DNA of 9,095 nucleotides from Oscillospiraceae bacterium (GTDB lineage: Bacteria; Bacillota; Clostridia; Oscillospirales; Oscillospiraceae), in assembly GCA_031263805.1 (NCBI GenBank), contig JAISFB010000037.1, positions 1-9,095 on the forward strand, given 5' to 3'. Below the pieces are notes generated by a model. The model was not told the origin of the DNA, did no database searches, and saw only the letters and a program-made list of their open reading frames with translations. Positions 8,127-9,095 of the stretch are shown piece after piece. Position 1 is the stretch's first letter. Each line of letters opens with the position of its first letter. A program made the position numbers and the translations under genes.

Positions 8127-8151
8127 GTCCGCCCCGCACGGCGTTGCGGAC
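8127..8151 (+). other. Small hairpin in the whiA leader
   Basis: GTCCGC (8127-8132) and GCGGAC (8146-8151) form a perfect 6-bp stem with a 13-nt GC-rich loop. It lies 5 nt after the large palindrome and 33 nt before the whiA start codon. The sequence after it (TACTAATCT) is not a U-tract, so I do not call it a terminator. It may be a leader structure or chance in GC-rich DNA. Confidence 0.3.
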
Positions 8152-8184
8152 TACTAATCTGATAACACATAGGGGCGGCACGTT

Positions 8185-9095
8185 ATGTCTTTTTCAAGCG
8201 ATGTTAAAAATGAGATATGCAAGGTCTTTCCGCACAAGCCCTGCGACGTTTCCGCCGAGTGCTACGGCATTCTGCTGTACTGCAACACGTTTTCGAGCCG
8301 CGAGATACGCGTCATCACGGAAAACGACCGCCTCGCGGAGCGCATTCCCGCGCTGTTTTCCGAGGCGTTCGGGCTCGGCTTCGACGAGGTGCGCGCGCCC
8401 GGTCAAAACCGGCGGAGCGATATAATCCGGCGGAGCGATATGCTCCGGCGAAGCGCCGCGGTCAAACGGAGCTTCATCATCACGTCCCCCGGCAAGCTCG
8501 ACGCGATTTTCGGGGCTTACGGCTTTAAGCCGGGGGAAACGCTTTCGCATCATATAAACCTCGCCGTTTTAGAGGAGGAATGCTGCCGCGCGGCGTTTCT
8601 CCGCGGCGCGTTCCTCGCGGGGGGTAGCGTATCTGACCCGCGAAAGAGCTATCACCTCGAGCTCGCCACACCGCACGGCGGCGTATCGCGCGAAACGCTC
8701 GCCCTGCTGCGGGAGCTGGATTTTGAGCCCAAAGCGATCTCCCGCGCCGGGAATCACGTCGCCTATTTCAAGCAAAGCGGCGCTATCGAGGATTTTTTGA
8801 CGCTTATCGGCGCCGCCGTCTCTGCGATGGAGCTTATGGGCGCGAAAATCGAAAAGGATATGCGCAACAGCGTCAACCGCCTTGTGAACTGCGACACGGC
8901 GAACGTGTCGAAAACCGTGGACGCCGCGCAGGGCCAGCTCGACGCCATAGCGCTGTTGGACCTCGGCGCGCTCCCGGAAAAGCTGCGCGAAACGGCGCTT
9001 TTGCGCAAAAGCAGGCCGGAGCTCAGCTTGGCGGAGCTTGCGGCGCTGCATCGCCCGGCGATCACAAAGTCGGGGCTGAATCACCGGCTGCGGCG
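8185..9095 (+). CDS. whiA: DNA-binding protein WhiA (3' end outside window)
   Basis: The frame opens at ATG 8185, with AGGGG nine nt upstream, and runs without a stop to the window end. That gives 303 residues, probably lacking only a short C-terminal tail since the family is about 310-325 long. WhiA has a degenerate LAGLIDADG homing-endonuclease fold plus a C-terminal helix-turn-helix. It is a sporulation regulator in Streptomyces and affects division and chromosome segregation in Bacillus. Visible family motifs are MSFSSDVKNEI (1-11), RGAFLAGGSVSDPRKSYHLEL (140-160), NRLVNCDTANVSKTVDAA (231-248) and the C-terminal PELSLAELA...TKSGLNHRLR (278-303). Residues 75-96 are odd: an Arg/Ser-rich stretch (NRRSDI, IRRSDM, LRRSAA, VKRS) encoded by an 18-bp tandem repeat. 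The gene starts 171 nt after rapZ, across the palindrome. Confidence 0.95.
   Translation, partial: MSFSSDVKNEICKVFPHKPCDVSAECYGILLYCNTFSSREIRVITENDRLAERIPALFSEAFGLGFDEVRAPGQNRRSDIIRRSDMLRRSAAVKRSFIITSPGKLDAIFGAYGFKPGETLSHHINLAVLEEECCRAAFLRGAFLAGGSVSDPRKSYHLELATPHGGVSRETLALLRELDFEPKAISRAGNHVAYFKQSGAIEDFLTLIGAAVSAMELMGAKIEKDMRNSVNRLVNCDTANVSKTVDAAQGQLDAIALLDLGALPEKLRETALLRKSRPELSLAELAALHRPAITKSGLNHRLR
8409..8455 (+). repeat. 18-bp in-frame tandem repeat inside whiA
   Basis: Unit 1 (8409-8426) and unit 2 (8427-8444) are CCGGCGGAGCGATATAAT and CCGGCGGAGCGATATGCT, identical at 16 of 18 positions. A partial third unit (8445-8455, CCGGCGAAGCG) follows. Because 18 is a multiple of three the frame is kept, adding six-residue R-R-S-D-type steps to WhiA. 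Confidence 0.8.

Noticed and set aside
8097..8160. Intrinsic terminator after rapZ
   Set aside because: Strong stems are present (8101-8114 and 8127-8151), but AAATATAAC and TACTAATCT follow instead of a run of T, so termination is not supported.
8121..8172. A separate promoter for whiA (TATAAC at 8121 or GATAAC at 8161 as -10 box)
   Set aside because: No acceptable -35 box lies 16-18 nt upstream of either.
8194..9084. Open frames over the whiA region in other frames (8217-8528 +, 8194-8553 -, 8569-9084 -)
   Set aside because: The frame starting at 8185 encodes clear WhiA motifs along its whole length. It only looks absent from a stop-to-stop view because its stop codon lies beyond the window.

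Overview
The window is a chromosomal segment with high GC and a strong preference for GCG, CCG and CGC codons, mixed with frequent ATA. It most likely comes from an anaerobic member of the Bacillota, class Clostridia. The evidence is the Gram-positive cluster hprK-murB-rapZ-whiA, an RNase Y gene, an S-layer homology (SLH) surface protein, and a molybdopterin enzyme of the transhydroxylase type. No finer placement can be supported from the sequence alone. I see no rRNA, tRNA, CRISPR array, transposase or phage gene.

Layout. Positions 3-695 (+) hold the C-terminal part of a surface protein ending in three SLH domains. It converges, across a 27-nt gap, on a 907-residue bis-MGD molybdenum enzyme (723-3446, -). 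This enzyme resembles the large subunit of pyrogallol-phloroglucinol transhydroxylase and the related catechol dehydroxylases. Its gene lies 37 nt downstream of rny (3484-5058, -), which encodes the membrane-anchored endoribonuclease Y. A 195-nt divergent intergenic region carries good sigma-A-type promoters for both directions. To the right, on the + strand, run hprK (5254-6201), murB (6230-7168), rapZ/yvcJ (7153-8013, overlapping murB by 16 nt) and whiA (8185 to the window end, lacking only its last residues). whiA has no stop codon inside the window.

How the genes work together. hprK links glycolytic state to carbon catabolite control through HPr. murB makes UDP-MurNAc for peptidoglycan. 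RapZ/YvcJ is a nucleotide-binding regulator tied to cell-wall precursor metabolism. WhiA is a DNA-binding protein linked to division and chromosome segregation. The set is a common envelope and growth-control operon in Bacillota. The yvcK-type gene that usually sits between rapZ and whiA is absent here.

The most unusual structure is in that place. It is a 109-bp imperfect palindrome (8013-8121), with 31-nt arms matching at 28 of 31 positions, that starts on the last base of the rapZ stop codon. The same sequence can also fold as a row of five small hairpins, each with a 4-nt loop. Part of one arm recurs exactly over the whiA start codon. Other points worth a second look are the transhydroxylase-like enzyme without a visible iron-sulfur partner subunit and an in-frame 18-bp tandem repeat inside whiA.
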